Assembly: GCA_030693575.1 (NCBI GenBank)
Contig: JAUYAG010000001.1
Location: 1-41,241, forward strand
Reading direction: 5' to 3'
Source of the DNA: Brevundimonas sp.
GTDB taxonomy: Bacteria > Pseudomonadota > Alphaproteobacteria > Caulobacterales > Caulobacteraceae
Length of the DNA: 41,241 nucleotides
A program made the position numbers and the translations under genes. This document shows, piece after piece, positions 1 to 6,398 of this stretch. Each line of letters opens with the position of its first letter. The stretch's first letter is position 1. The notes below the pieces were generated by a model. That model saw only the letters and a program-made list of their open reading frames with translations, was not told the origin of the DNA and did not search any database.

Positions 1-790
1 CGACGTATTTCTGGGCCCCGAAATAGTTGATGGCGTTGACGTCGCCGGCCGCGATGGCCTGGGACACCATGGCGGTGGCCTTGGCCTCGGCCTCGGCTTC
101 ACGCTCGCGGGCCTCGGCATCTCGGAAGGCGGCTTCGCGGCGGCCTTCAGCTTCCAGAATGGCGGCCTGTTTGGCACCCTCGGCGCGGGCGATGGCGGCC
201 TGTTTCTCGCCGTCGGCTTCGGTGATGACGGCGCGGCGCTCGCGCTCGGCCTTCATCTGACGGGCCATGGCGTTGGTGATGTCGGCGGGCGGGGTCAGGT
301 CCTTGATCTCGATCCGGTTGACCTTGACGCCCCACGGCTCGGTCGCCGCGTCGATCACGGTCAGCAGGCGGGAGTTGATCGAGTCCCGCTGGAACAGGAC
401 CTCGTCCAGTTCCATCGAACCGACCACGGTGCGCAGATTGGTCGAGCACAGCTGGGTGATGGCGTAGGGCAGGTTCTCGATCCGGTAGGCGGCGGCCGAG
501 GCCTCCATCACCTGGATGAAGACGATGGCGTCGACCTTCACCATGGCATTGTCCTTGGTGATGACCTCTTGCTGAGGAACATCAAGCACCTGTTCCATCA
601 TGTTCATGCGCCGGCCGATGCGCTCGACGAAGGGGGTCAGGATGCTGATCCCGGGGCTGAGCGTGCGGGTGTATTTGCCGAACCGTTCGACGGTCATCTC
701 GCGGCCCTGGGGCACGATCTTGACCACGCTGAACAGCAGAACGAAGGCCAGCACCACCAGTGCGACGGTGAATAGAAGCGACGTGTCCAT
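1..790 (-). CDS. SPFH/band 7 (stomatin/paraslipin-like) membrane protein, partial at the left edge
   Basis: The reverse strand reads open from an ATG at 790-788 to the window edge, giving about 263 residues without a stop. Residues 1-25 form one hydrophobic N-terminal segment, followed by a band-7 domain ([14 protein letters not shown], then [13 protein letters not shown]). After it comes a long Ala/Glu/Arg-rich helical stretch ([20 protein letters not shown]), as in stomatins, paraslipins and QmcA. Such proteins are single-pass membrane scaffolds that form large oligomeric microdomains, often with an NfeD partner; the partner, if any, lies outside the window. The Nudix gene lies 94 nt upstream in the same orientation, so the two may be cotranscribed. 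The C-terminus is missing only because the window ends. Family assignment is firm; the cellular role is not known from the sequence. Confidence 0.92.
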   Translation of the reverse strand, partial: MDTSLLFTVALVVLAFVLLFSVVKIVPQGREMTVERFGKYTRTLSPGISILTPFVERIGRRMNMMEQVLDVPQQEVITKDNAMVKVDAIVFIQVMEASAAAYRIENLPYAITQLCSTNLRTVVGSMELDEVLFQRDSINSRLLTVIDAATEPWGVKVNRIEIKDLTPPADITNAMARQMKAERERRAVITEADGEKQAAIARAEGAKQAAILEAEGRREAAFRDAEAREREAEAEAKATAMVSQAIAAGDVNAINYFGAQKYV

Positions 791-884
791 GATATCTCCC
801 TGTCCCGCTCAGGTTAGCACCCTGCGGCCGCCGCGCTACAGAAACCGGACACGGCGAAGATGACATCCGCGTAATCGTGCTCGC

Positions 885-1301
885 TCAGCGCGCGTCGGCG
901 GCCATCCGGATGATCCGCCGGGTCTCGGACCAGTCGATCAGGGTTTCGACCTCATCCAGCGCCACGAACCGCGCCTCGGCGGCGTCGTCGCCGGCCACCG
1001 GCTCCCCGGAAAGCCAGCGCGCAGAATAGTCGATCAGCACATAGTGCCGTCCCGCCTCGGGGAAGACCCCGTCGACCACGTCGATCAGCCCCGTGATCTC
1101 CGCCTCGACCCCGGTCTCCTCGCGCAGCTCCCGCAGGGCGGCGTCCATCGCCCGCTCGCCGGGCTCGATCCGGCCGCCGGGCAGGCTCCATTCGCCCTGA
1201 CGCGGCGGTGTTCCACGCCGGATCAGCAGCACCGAATCGCCGCGCAGACAGACGACGCCGACGGCAGGGACAGGGTTGGTCCAACTCACTTGGACCAACA
1301 T
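885..1301 (-). CDS. Nudix hydrolase
   Basis: A 138-residue single-domain protein. The Nudix box is complete at residues 43-65: G43, E49, then R57-E58-L59-x-E61-E62-x-G64, matching GX5EX7REUXEEXGU. These residues bind the divalent metal that drives hydrolysis of a nucleoside-diphosphate-linked substrate. The substrate cannot be read from the sequence; MutT-like sanitation or NADH/ADP-sugar hydrolysis are both possible. The ATG at 1301 has no Shine-Dalgarno sequence, and its first codons run through the inverted repeat that also serves the divergent toxin-antitoxin promoter. A GTG four codons downstream (1289) is an alternative start. Expression of this gene may therefore be coupled to occupancy of that operator (inference). 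Confidence 0.9.
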   Translation of the reverse strand: MLVQVSWTNPVPAVGVVCLRGDSVLLIRRGTPPRQGEWSLPGGRIEPGERAMDAALRELREETGVEAEITGLIDVVDGVFPEAGRHYVLIDYSARWLSGEPVAGDDAAEARFVALDEVETLIDWSETRRIIRMAADAR

Positions 1302-1331
1302 TCGGTGAGTGCTATGGTCATGACATGACCA
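1276..1331 (+). promoter_or_regulatory. Toxin-antitoxin promoter with two nested palindromes
   Basis: Arms TTGGTCCAA (1276-1284) and TTGGACCAA (1290-1298) form a perfect inverted repeat with a 5-nt spacer. A second palindrome, TGGTCATGACATGACCA (1315-1331), is perfect apart from its central base. A promoter fits across both: -35 TTGGAC (1290-1295), 17-bp spacer, -10 TATGGT (1313-1318). The antitoxin ATG at 1325 is 6 nt past the -10 box, about where transcription should start, so the mRNA is probably leaderless. Phd-type antitoxins usually repress their own promoters by binding palindromes; applying that here is inference. Confidence 0.6.
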
Positions 1332-1585
1332 CCATGAACATCGCCGAGGCCAAGTCCAAGCTGTCCGAACTCGTCGCCCGAGCGGAAGCCGGCGAAGAGG
1401 TCGTGATCGCCCGCAACGGCAAGCCCAGCGTCCGGCTCCAGCCGGTCGAACCGACGTCGCGTCGCAAACCGGTTCTGGGGGCGTGGGAGCATCTGAAAAT
1501 CAATGTGCCGGACGCGGTCTTCTTCGAGCCTGATCTGGATCTTGAGGCCTTGATGGATGCACCGATCGATCCAGCTCGTCGATGA
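1325..1585 (+). CDS. Phd/YefM-family antitoxin
   Basis: An 86-residue protein with the compact N-terminal Phd/YefM DNA-binding fold: MNIAEAKSKLSELVARAEAG, then EEVVIARNGKPSVRLQPV. It ends in an acidic tail (FFEPDLDLEALMDAPID) that probably wraps around and inhibits the toxin. The antitoxin both neutralises the partner toxin and, in this family, represses the operon. There are two in-frame ATGs, at 1325 and 1334. I chose 1325 because it coincides with the predicted transcription start and neither ATG has a ribosome-binding site. The longer open frame reaching back to 1208 runs through the promoter and is unlikely to be translated. The stop overlaps the toxin start by 4 nt (ATGA). The pair looks richer in A/T than its neighbours, consistent with horizontal acquisition. 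Confidence 0.9.
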   Translation: MTTMNIAEAKSKLSELVARAEAGEEVVIARNGKPSVRLQPVEPTSRRKPVLGAWEHLKINVPDAVFFEPDLDLEALMDAPIDPARR

Positions 1586-1962
1586 GGTTGCTGCTGGATA
1601 CTCATGCGCTGGTGTGGGCAGCGCTGGCCCCGTCAAGGCTGTCGTTGCGAGCGCGCGACCTTATTGTCGATCCGGAAAACGATCGAATGGTCAGTGCGGC
1701 CTCAGCCTATGAGATTGAGTACAAGCGTCAACGCGATCCGGACCTTTCCAGACTTCCGACCGACCTGGATGAGCTACGCGGTGCCCTCGTATTCGAGTGG
1801 CTCCCGGTTGATGAGGGCCATGCCACACAGGCGGGCCGACTACCCCGACATCACCGCGACCCCTGGGATCGCATCATTGTCGCCCAGGCCCTCGCCGAGA
1901 ACCTCACCGTCATCTCGGCCGACAAGGCCTTTCCCATCTATGGGGCGAAACTGGAATGGTGA
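1582..1962 (+). CDS. PIN-domain toxin (VapC-like ribonuclease)
   Basis: A 126-residue PIN-domain protein starting RLLLDTHALVWA. The acidic residues expected for the Mg-dependent RNase centre are visible: D6, E44, D93/D96 in HRDPWDRIIVAQAL, and D114 in VISADKAF. Length and motifs match the PIN toxins commonly paired with Phd-like antitoxins. These usually cleave tRNA or rRNA at specific sites to stop translation; the target here is unknown. It is translationally coupled to the antitoxin (ATGA overlap). Its last 7 nt overlap the start of the downstream FAD-dependent dehydrogenase, so that gene probably shares the toxin-antitoxin transcript. Confidence 0.92.
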   Translation: MRLLLDTHALVWAALAPSRLSLRARDLIVDPENDRMVSAASAYEIEYKRQRDPDLSRLPTDLDELRGALVFEWLPVDEGHATQAGRLPRHHRDPWDRIIVAQALAENLTVISADKAFPIYGAKLEW

Positions 1963-3356
1963 GTCCGCATGCGCTCGCCGCCCTGAAATCCGCCCTCGGC
2001 GACGGCGGCTGGACCGATGATCCCGCCGAGATCGCTCCCTGGCTCACCGAGTGGCGCAATCGCTGGCAGGGCCATTCGCCGCTGATGTTGACGCCGCGTA
2101 CGACCGCCCAGGTCGCCGCCGCCGTCCGCGTCTGCGCGGAACACCGCATCGCCATCGTCCCGCAGGGCGGCGACACCGGCCTCGTCGGCGGCCAGATTCC
2201 CTTTGGCGAGGTCCTGCTCTCGACCCGCAAGCTGCGCGCCGTGCGCGACGTCACCCCGCTGGACGACGCCATGACCGTCGAGGCCGGGATCACCCTGCTG
2301 GAAGCCCAGCAGGCCGCCGCCGCCGCCGACCGCCTGTTTCCGCTCAGCCTCGCCGCTGAGGGTACGGCCACCATCGGCGGGGTCATCTCGACCAATGCCG
2401 GCGGCACGGCCGTGCTCCGCTACGGCATGATGCGCGATCTGGTGCTGGGCATAGAGGCCGTCATGCCGGACGGCGAGGTCTTCAACGGCCTCAAACGCCT
2501 GCGCAAGGACAACACCGGCTATGACCTGAAGCAGCTGCTGATCGGGGCCGAGGGCACGCTGGGCGTGGTCACTGCCGCGACCCTGAAACTGTTCCCCGTC
2601 ATGCGCAGCCGCGCCACCGCCATGGTCGGGCTCGACGCGCCCGGCACCGCGATCGAACTGCTGGCCCGCGCCAGGGGCGAGACCGGCGGCGGGGTGGAGG
2701 CGTTCGAGCTGATGAAGCGGATCGGCATGGGCTTCGTCCTCGCCAATATCCCCGACACGCGCGAGCCGCTGGACTCGACGCCGCCCTGGTACGTCCTGAT
2801 CGAACTGGTCTCGGGCGAGCCCGGCGCGGCCGACGCGGCCATGGAGCGGCTGCTGACCCACGCCTTCGAGACCGGCCTGATCAACGACGCCGCCATCGCC
2901 CAGAACGAGGCCCAGCGCGCCGCCTTCTGGAAGGTGCGCGAGGAACAGTCGGCGGCCCAGAAGCCCGAGGGCGGGGGCTGGAAGCACGATGTCTCCGTCC
3001 CGCTCTCCCGCATCGCCGACTTCCTCGAAGAGGCCACGGCCGCCGTCGAACGTTTCCACCCCGGCGCCCGGGTCAGCGCCTTCGGCCACGTCGGCGACGG
3101 CAACCTGCACTATGACGTGCTCTGCCCCCCCGGCGGCGACCTGAAGGCCTTCCTCACCCGCTGGGAGGAAGGCTCGCAGATCGTCCACGACATCGTCGCC
3201 CGCTACGACGGCTCCATCTCTGCCGAACACGGCCTCGGCCGGCTCAAGACCGACGAAGCCCGCCGCTACAAGTCGCCGCTCGAGATCCGCACCATGCAGG
3301 CCGTTCGGCTCGCGATCGACCCGCACCGGATCATGAACCCGGCGGTGCTGTTCTAG
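1956..3356 (+). CDS. FAD-binding oxidoreductase, GlcD / D-2-hydroxyglutarate dehydrogenase type
   Basis: A 466-residue flavoprotein of the VAO/PCMH family. The N-terminal FAD-binding domain contains PQGGDTGLVGG (69-79) and GTATIGGVISTNAGG. The C-terminal FAD-oxidase domain contains HVGDGNLH (378-385), whose histidines bind the active-site metal in D-2-hydroxyglutarate dehydrogenases, then SAEHGLG and the terminal NPAVLF. It probably oxidises a D-2-hydroxyacid (2-hydroxyglutarate or lactate) and passes electrons to a flavoprotein or quinone acceptor. The serine-biosynthesis by-product 2-hydroxyglutarate is a common substrate, but this is not proven here. The ATG at 1956 lies inside the toxin gene and there is no separate promoter-sized gap. 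GTG at 1959 is an alternative start. Confidence 0.9.
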   Translation: MVSPHALAALKSALGDGGWTDDPAEIAPWLTEWRNRWQGHSPLMLTPRTTAQVAAAVRVCAEHRIAIVPQGGDTGLVGGQIPFGEVLLSTRKLRAVRDVTPLDDAMTVEAGITLLEAQQAAAAADRLFPLSLAAEGTATIGGVISTNAGGTAVLRYGMMRDLVLGIEAVMPDGEVFNGLKRLRKDNTGYDLKQLLIGAEGTLGVVTAATLKLFPVMRSRATAMVGLDAPGTAIELLARARGETGGGVEAFELMKRIGMGFVLANIPDTREPLDSTPPWYVLIELVSGEPGAADAAMERLLTHAFETGLINDAAIAQNEAQRAAFWKVREEQSAAQKPEGGGWKHDVSVPLSRIADFLEEATAAVERFHPGARVSAFGHVGDGNLHYDVLCPPGGDLKAFLTRWEEGSQIVHDIVARYDGSISAEHGLGRLKTDEARRYKSPLEIRTMQAVRLAIDPHRIMNPAVLF

Positions 3357-3409
3357 CGGGCCGTAGGGGCCCTGGTCCGAGCTCGGCGGCCGTGGCCAGC
3401 GTAAGCTGG

Positions 3410-3580
3410 TTCATCACAAAGACCACGAAGAAGGCACGAAGGACACAAAGGACGGTGCCTGACCCCGCCTTTCGCGAGCCCTTGCCCGCCGTTCAATTCT
3501 CTTGCGCCTCCCTGGCGGGAGACGCGGGCCCTCCGGCCCCTTCGTGTCCTTTGTGATTCCTTGGTGTCCTTCGTGATGAA
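3410..3580. repeat. Long imperfect inverted repeat built from ACGAAGGACAC-like units
   Basis: The 315-nt gap 3357-3671 has no convincing gene. Its main content is a left arm (3410-3451, starting TTCATCACAAAGACCACGAA) and a right arm (3539-3580) that is its reverse complement at about 33 of 42 positions. Each arm is itself made of short CAC(A/G)AAGG-type units. The arms enclose about 87 bp of GC-rich DNA. An RNA copy would fold into a long hairpin. This looks like a dispersed non-coding repeat (inference); no other copy occurs in this window. The 90-residue open frame across it (3353-3625, minus) reads low-complexity Arg/Thr/Lys and is probably not a gene. Confidence 0.75.
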
Positions 3581-3615
3581 CCTGCCCGGGTACGTGCTTC
3601 CGAGGCGGGTCCCGC

Positions 3616-3644
3616 TTGCCCCCATTGCCTGATCGTCCTACCCC
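3616..3644 (+). promoter_or_regulatory. Possible fabD promoter
   Basis: TTGCCC (3616-3621) and TACCCC (3639-3644) are separated by 17 bp and lie about 28 nt upstream of the fabD ATG. A GATTC (GANTC) site follows at 3648-3652. The -10 box matches the consensus poorly, so this is only a candidate. Confidence 0.2.
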
Positions 3645-3671
3645 TCCGATTCAACCCTGCCGGAGACCCTC

Positions 3672-4616
3672 ATGACCCTCGCCCTGCTGTTTCCCGGACA
3701 AGGCAGCCAGTCGGTCGGCATGGGGGCTGCCCTCGCCGACGCCTTCGCTTCGGCGCGGGAGGTCTATGCCGAGATCGACGAGGCCCTGGGCCAGAAGCTG
3801 TCGGTCCTGATGCGCGAGGGCCCCGAGGATCAGCTGACCCTGACCGAGAACGCCCAGCCGGCCCTGATGGCCGTTTCGCTGGCCGCCGCCCGCGTGCTCA
3901 AGGTCGAGTTCGGCGTCGACTTGACCCGGGCCGCCTTCGTCGCCGGCCATTCGCTCGGGGAATATTCGGCCCTCTGCGCGGCCGGTTCCATCACCCTCGC
4001 CGACACCGCCCGTCTGCTGAAGCTGCGCGGTCAGGCCATGCAGCGCGCCGTGCCCGTCGGCAAGGGTGCCATGGCCTCGCTGATCGGCCCGAAGACCGAC
4101 CTGGCCCTCGCCGAGGCCGCCGCCGCCGCGGGCTCCGAGGTCGGCGTCTGCGTCGTCGCCAATGACAACAACGCCGGCAACATCGTCATCTCGGGCGACA
4201 AGGCCGCCGTCGACCGCGCCATCGAAAAGGCCAAGGAGCTGGGCGCCCGCGCCATTCCGCTGAACGTCTCGGCCCCCTTCCACTGCCCGCTGATGCAGCC
4301 CGCCGCCGACGAGATGGCCACCGCCCTGGCCTCCGCGACCATCGTCGCCCCCTCGGTCGCCGTCGTCGCCAATGTCACCGCCCGTCCCGAGCGCGACCCC
4401 GAGGTCCTGCGCCGCCTGCTGGTCGAACAGGTCACCGGCCGCGTCCGCTGGCGCGAGAGCATGGAGTGGATGGCCGGGGAGGGCGGGGTGACCCGCTTCG
4501 CCGAGATCGGCTCGGGCAAGGTTCTGGCCGGCATGGCCAGGCGGATCGCGCCGGATGCCGAAAGCCTGTCGCTGAACACGCCGGAAGACCTGGAAGCCTT
4601 CGCGAAGAGTTTTTGA
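3672..4616 (+). CDS. fabD: Malonyl-CoA:ACP transacylase
   Basis: A 314-residue enzyme that moves malonyl groups from CoA to acyl carrier protein, supplying the extender unit for type II fatty acid synthesis in the cytosol. The N-terminal LLFPGQGSQSVGMG is the family signature. S94 in AGHSLGEYSA is the acylated nucleophile and H204 in VSAPFHCPLM is the catalytic histidine. Length matches the family. A GGAGA ribosome-binding site lies just upstream of the ATG. It heads the fabD-fabG-acpP-fabF cluster. The gap to fabG is almost entirely a palindromic repeat element that begins directly after the stop codon. Confidence 0.97.
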   Translation: MTLALLFPGQGSQSVGMGAALADAFASAREVYAEIDEALGQKLSVLMREGPEDQLTLTENAQPALMAVSLAAARVLKVEFGVDLTRAAFVAGHSLGEYSALCAAGSITLADTARLLKLRGQAMQRAVPVGKGAMASLIGPKTDLALAEAAAAAGSEVGVCVVANDNNAGNIVISGDKAAVDRAIEKAKELGARAIPLNVSAPFHCPLMQPAADEMATALASATIVAPSVAVVANVTARPERDPEVLRRLLVEQVTGRVRWRESMEWMAGEGGVTRFAEIGSGKVLAGMARRIAPDAESLSLNTPEDLEAFAKSF

Positions 4617-4619
4617 CTT

Positions 4620-4775
4620 CCCTTCTCCCCTTGCGGGAGAAGGTGTCAGGCGCAGCCTGACGGATGAGGGGTCGCACCGGCGGAACCGGCGCGGCGTCTC
4701 CAACTTCAACTTGAGAGGTCCGCGCGACCCCTCATCCGGCCCTCCGGGCCACCTTCTCCCGCAAGGGGAGAAGGG
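4620..4775. repeat. Palindromic intergenic repeat element, copy 1
   Basis: The outer arms (4620-4645 and 4750-4775) are perfect 26-bp inverted copies, each itself a hairpin (CCTTCTCCCC ... GGGAGAAGG). Inside them the left half carries TCAGGCGCAGCCTGA and the right half the palindrome GGCCCGGAGGGCC, each followed by GGATGAGGGGTCGC. The middle (about 4678-4725) is unique. It fills the fabD-fabG gap, and its right edge joins the fabG ribosome-binding site. It belongs to the same family as the elements at 5541, 10331, 27044 and 32911. Confidence 0.9.
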
Positions 4776-4788
4776 AGAGGAGACACAG

Positions 4789-5529
4789 ATGTTCAATCTC
4801 ACCGGCAAGACCGCCCTCGTTACCGGCGCGACCGGCGGTATCGGCGGAGCGATCGCCCGAGCCCTGCACGCCCAGGGCGCGACCGTCGTCCTCTCCGGCA
4901 CGCGCGAGGCGGTGCTGCAGGACCTGGCGAAGGAACTCGGCGAGCGCGCCTTCGCCGCCGCCGCCAACCTGTCCGACGCCGAGTCGGTCGACGGCCTGCT
5001 GGCCCGGGCCGAGGAAGCTGCGGGCGCCCCGCTCGACATCCTCGTCGCCAACGCCGGTATCACGAAAGACGGCCTGCTGATGCGGATGAAGGACGAGGAC
5101 TTCCAGGACGTGATCCGGGTCAATCTGGAGAGCTATTTCCGTCTCTCGCGCGCCGCCATGAAGGGGATGATGAAGCGCCGCTCGGGCCGGATTATCGGCA
5201 TCACCTCGGTGGTCGGTGTCACCGGCAACCCCGGCCAGACCAACTACGCCGCCTCCAAGGCCGGCATGATCGGCTTTTCCAAGTCGCTGGCGCAGGAAGT
5301 CGGCTCGCGCGGCATCACGGTGAACTGTATCGCCCCCGGCTTCATCGCCTCGCCGATGACCGATGTGCTCAACGACACGCAGCGCGAGACCATCCTGAAG
5401 AACATCCCCGCCGGCCGGCTCGGCACGGGCGACGAGATCGCCGCCGCCGCCGTCTATCTGTCCTCCGATGACGCCGCCTATGTCACGGGGCAGACCCTGC
5501 ACGTGAACGGCGGCATGGCGATGATCTGA
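4789..5529 (+). CDS. fabG: 3-oxoacyl-ACP reductase
   Basis: A 246-residue short-chain dehydrogenase that reduces 3-oxoacyl-ACP with NADPH in each elongation cycle. The cofactor motif TGATGGIGG is at residues 12-20 and NAG at 88-90. The catalytic residues are S140, Y153 and K157 (TNYAASKAG), with N112 completing the tetrad. I chose the ATG at 4789 because it is preceded by AGAGGAG at normal spacing and begins MFNLTGKTALVTG, a typical FabG start. The frame stays open back to 4711, but that part lies inside the repeat element. An apparent upstream extension is therefore repeat DNA. Confidence 0.97.
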   Translation: MFNLTGKTALVTGATGGIGGAIARALHAQGATVVLSGTREAVLQDLAKELGERAFAAAANLSDAESVDGLLARAEEAAGAPLDILVANAGITKDGLLMRMKDEDFQDVIRVNLESYFRLSRAAMKGMMKRRSGRIIGITSVVGVTGNPGQTNYAASKAGMIGFSKSLAQEVGSRGITVNCIAPGFIASPMTDVLNDTQRETILKNIPAGRLGTGDEIAAAAVYLSSDDAAYVTGQTLHVNGGMAMI

Positions 5530-5540
5530 TCCGGTTGCTT

Positions 5541-5683
5541 CCTTCTCCCCTTGGGGGAGAAGGTGGCCCGGAGGGCCGGATGAGGGGTAAGGTCGCCCCA
5601 GACCGGCCGCCAGCCCGTCGGCAGCTAACAGCCCCCGCATCCGAGCGGCTCCGCCGCCCACCTTCTCCCCCGAGGGGAGAAGG
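5541..5683. repeat. Palindromic intergenic repeat element, copy 2
   Basis: The left half is CCTTCTCCCCTTGGGGGAG... followed by GGCCCGGAGGGCC and GGATGAGGGG. The right half (reverse complement) is CCTTCTCCCCTCGGGGGAG... followed by GGCGGCGGAGCCGC and GGATG. It lies between fabG and the small membrane protein gene. The first 43 nt are identical to those of copy 3 at 10331, and the last 40 nt differ from it at one position. The central 60 nt are unrelated. Confidence 0.9.
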
Positions 5684-5697
5684 ACACGGGAGACCCC

Positions 5698-5898
5698 ATG
5701 AAAATCCTCCGCATCCTCGCCACCATCCTCAGCGGCCCCATGCTGCTGATCGGCATCATCTGGGTCCTGCAGGGGCTCAACATCCTGCCGGGCAGCTTCA
5801 TGACCGGCCAGATCATCTGGGCCATCTATGGCGCGCCCCTGGCGCTGGCGGGCGGCGGGCTGGTCTGGTGGGTGAACCGGGGCGGTCAAACCCGGTAA
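5698..5898 (+). CDS. Small two-helix membrane protein, unknown function
   Basis: A 66-residue protein starting MKILRILATILSGPMLLIG. It has two predicted membrane segments (about residues 5-26 and 38-58), with a short polar loop around LPGSFMTGQ and a positively charged C-terminus. The ATG at 5698 follows GGGAGA at suitable spacing. It sits between fabG and acpP on the same strand, directly downstream of a palindromic repeat. I do not recognise a family. Its position suggests cotranscription with the fatty-acid genes but does not show a role in that pathway. Confidence 0.65.
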   Translation: MKILRILATILSGPMLLIGIIWVLQGLNILPGSFMTGQIIWAIYGAPLALAGGGLVWWVNRGGQTR

Positions 5899-6047
5899 CG
5901 GGCTATTTTCCGTCCGCGCCGCCGTGCTAAAGCCTCCGCAACCGGTTGGGGTGAGTCTTCGTTCAAGGCTTGCGTCGCCGTCGCCGTCGTCATACGGCAG
6001 GATTTGAGACAACAGCCGCCGAGGCGGCCCTGAAAGCAGAGACACCC

Positions 6048-6287
6048 ATGTCCGACACCCTGGAACGCGTCCGCAAGATCGTCATCGACCACCTGGACGC
6101 CGATCCGGAAAAGGTCGTTGAAAAGGCCAGCTTCATCGACGACCTGGGCGCTGACTCGCTCGACAACGTCGAACTGGTCATGGCCTTCGAGGAAGAATTC
6201 GACATCGAAATCCCGGACGATGCCGCCGAACACATCCAGACGGTCGGCGACGCCGTGAAGTTCATCGACGAGAAGCTGGCCGGCTGA
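6048..6287 (+). CDS. acpP: Acyl carrier protein
   Basis: A 79-residue acidic helical protein that carries growing acyl chains on phosphopantetheine attached to S37 in the DSL motif ([10 protein letters not shown]). It also feeds acyl groups to lipid A and phospholipid enzymes. Length, charge and [12 protein letters not shown] start are typical. The frame extends upstream to 5970, but that stretch is Arg-rich and lies outside the conserved protein, so ATG 6048 is the start. The 149-nt gap before it contains no repeat element and could hold a separate promoter, though I see no clear boxes. A strong hairpin terminator follows 23 nt after the stop. Confidence 0.98.
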   Translation: MSDTLERVRKIVIDHLDADPEKVVEKASFIDDLGADSLDNVELVMAFEEEFDIEIPDDAAEHIQTVGDAVKFIDEKLAG

Positions 6288-6310
6288 TCGCCGCCCTTTT
6301 CGAACGGCAT

Positions 6311-6365
6311 TGATGGCCGCCGTGGCGCGCCCCTGGCGGGGTCGCCCGGCGGCCATCATTGTTTT
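6311..6365 (+). terminator. Rho-independent-type terminator between acpP and fabF
   Basis: TGATGGCCGCC (6311-6321) pairs perfectly with GGCGGCCATCA (6348-6358). The 26-nt loop can fold further (GGCG..CCCC with GGGG..CGCC), and TTGTTTT follows at 6359-6365. It probably ends a large share of acpP transcripts and lowers read-through into fabF. Confidence 0.75.
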
Positions 6366-6398
6366 AAGGTCAAGTTCTTCACAGTGTAGGGAGCGCTC

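Noticed and set aside
3353-3625. 90-residue open frame on the minus strand
   Set aside because: It runs through the inverted repeat, is low in complexity and Arg-rich, and has no recognisable domain or ribosome-binding site.
5970-6047. N-terminal extension of acyl carrier protein
   Set aside because: The Arg-run and the following residues are outside the conserved protein; ATG 6048 gives the normal length.
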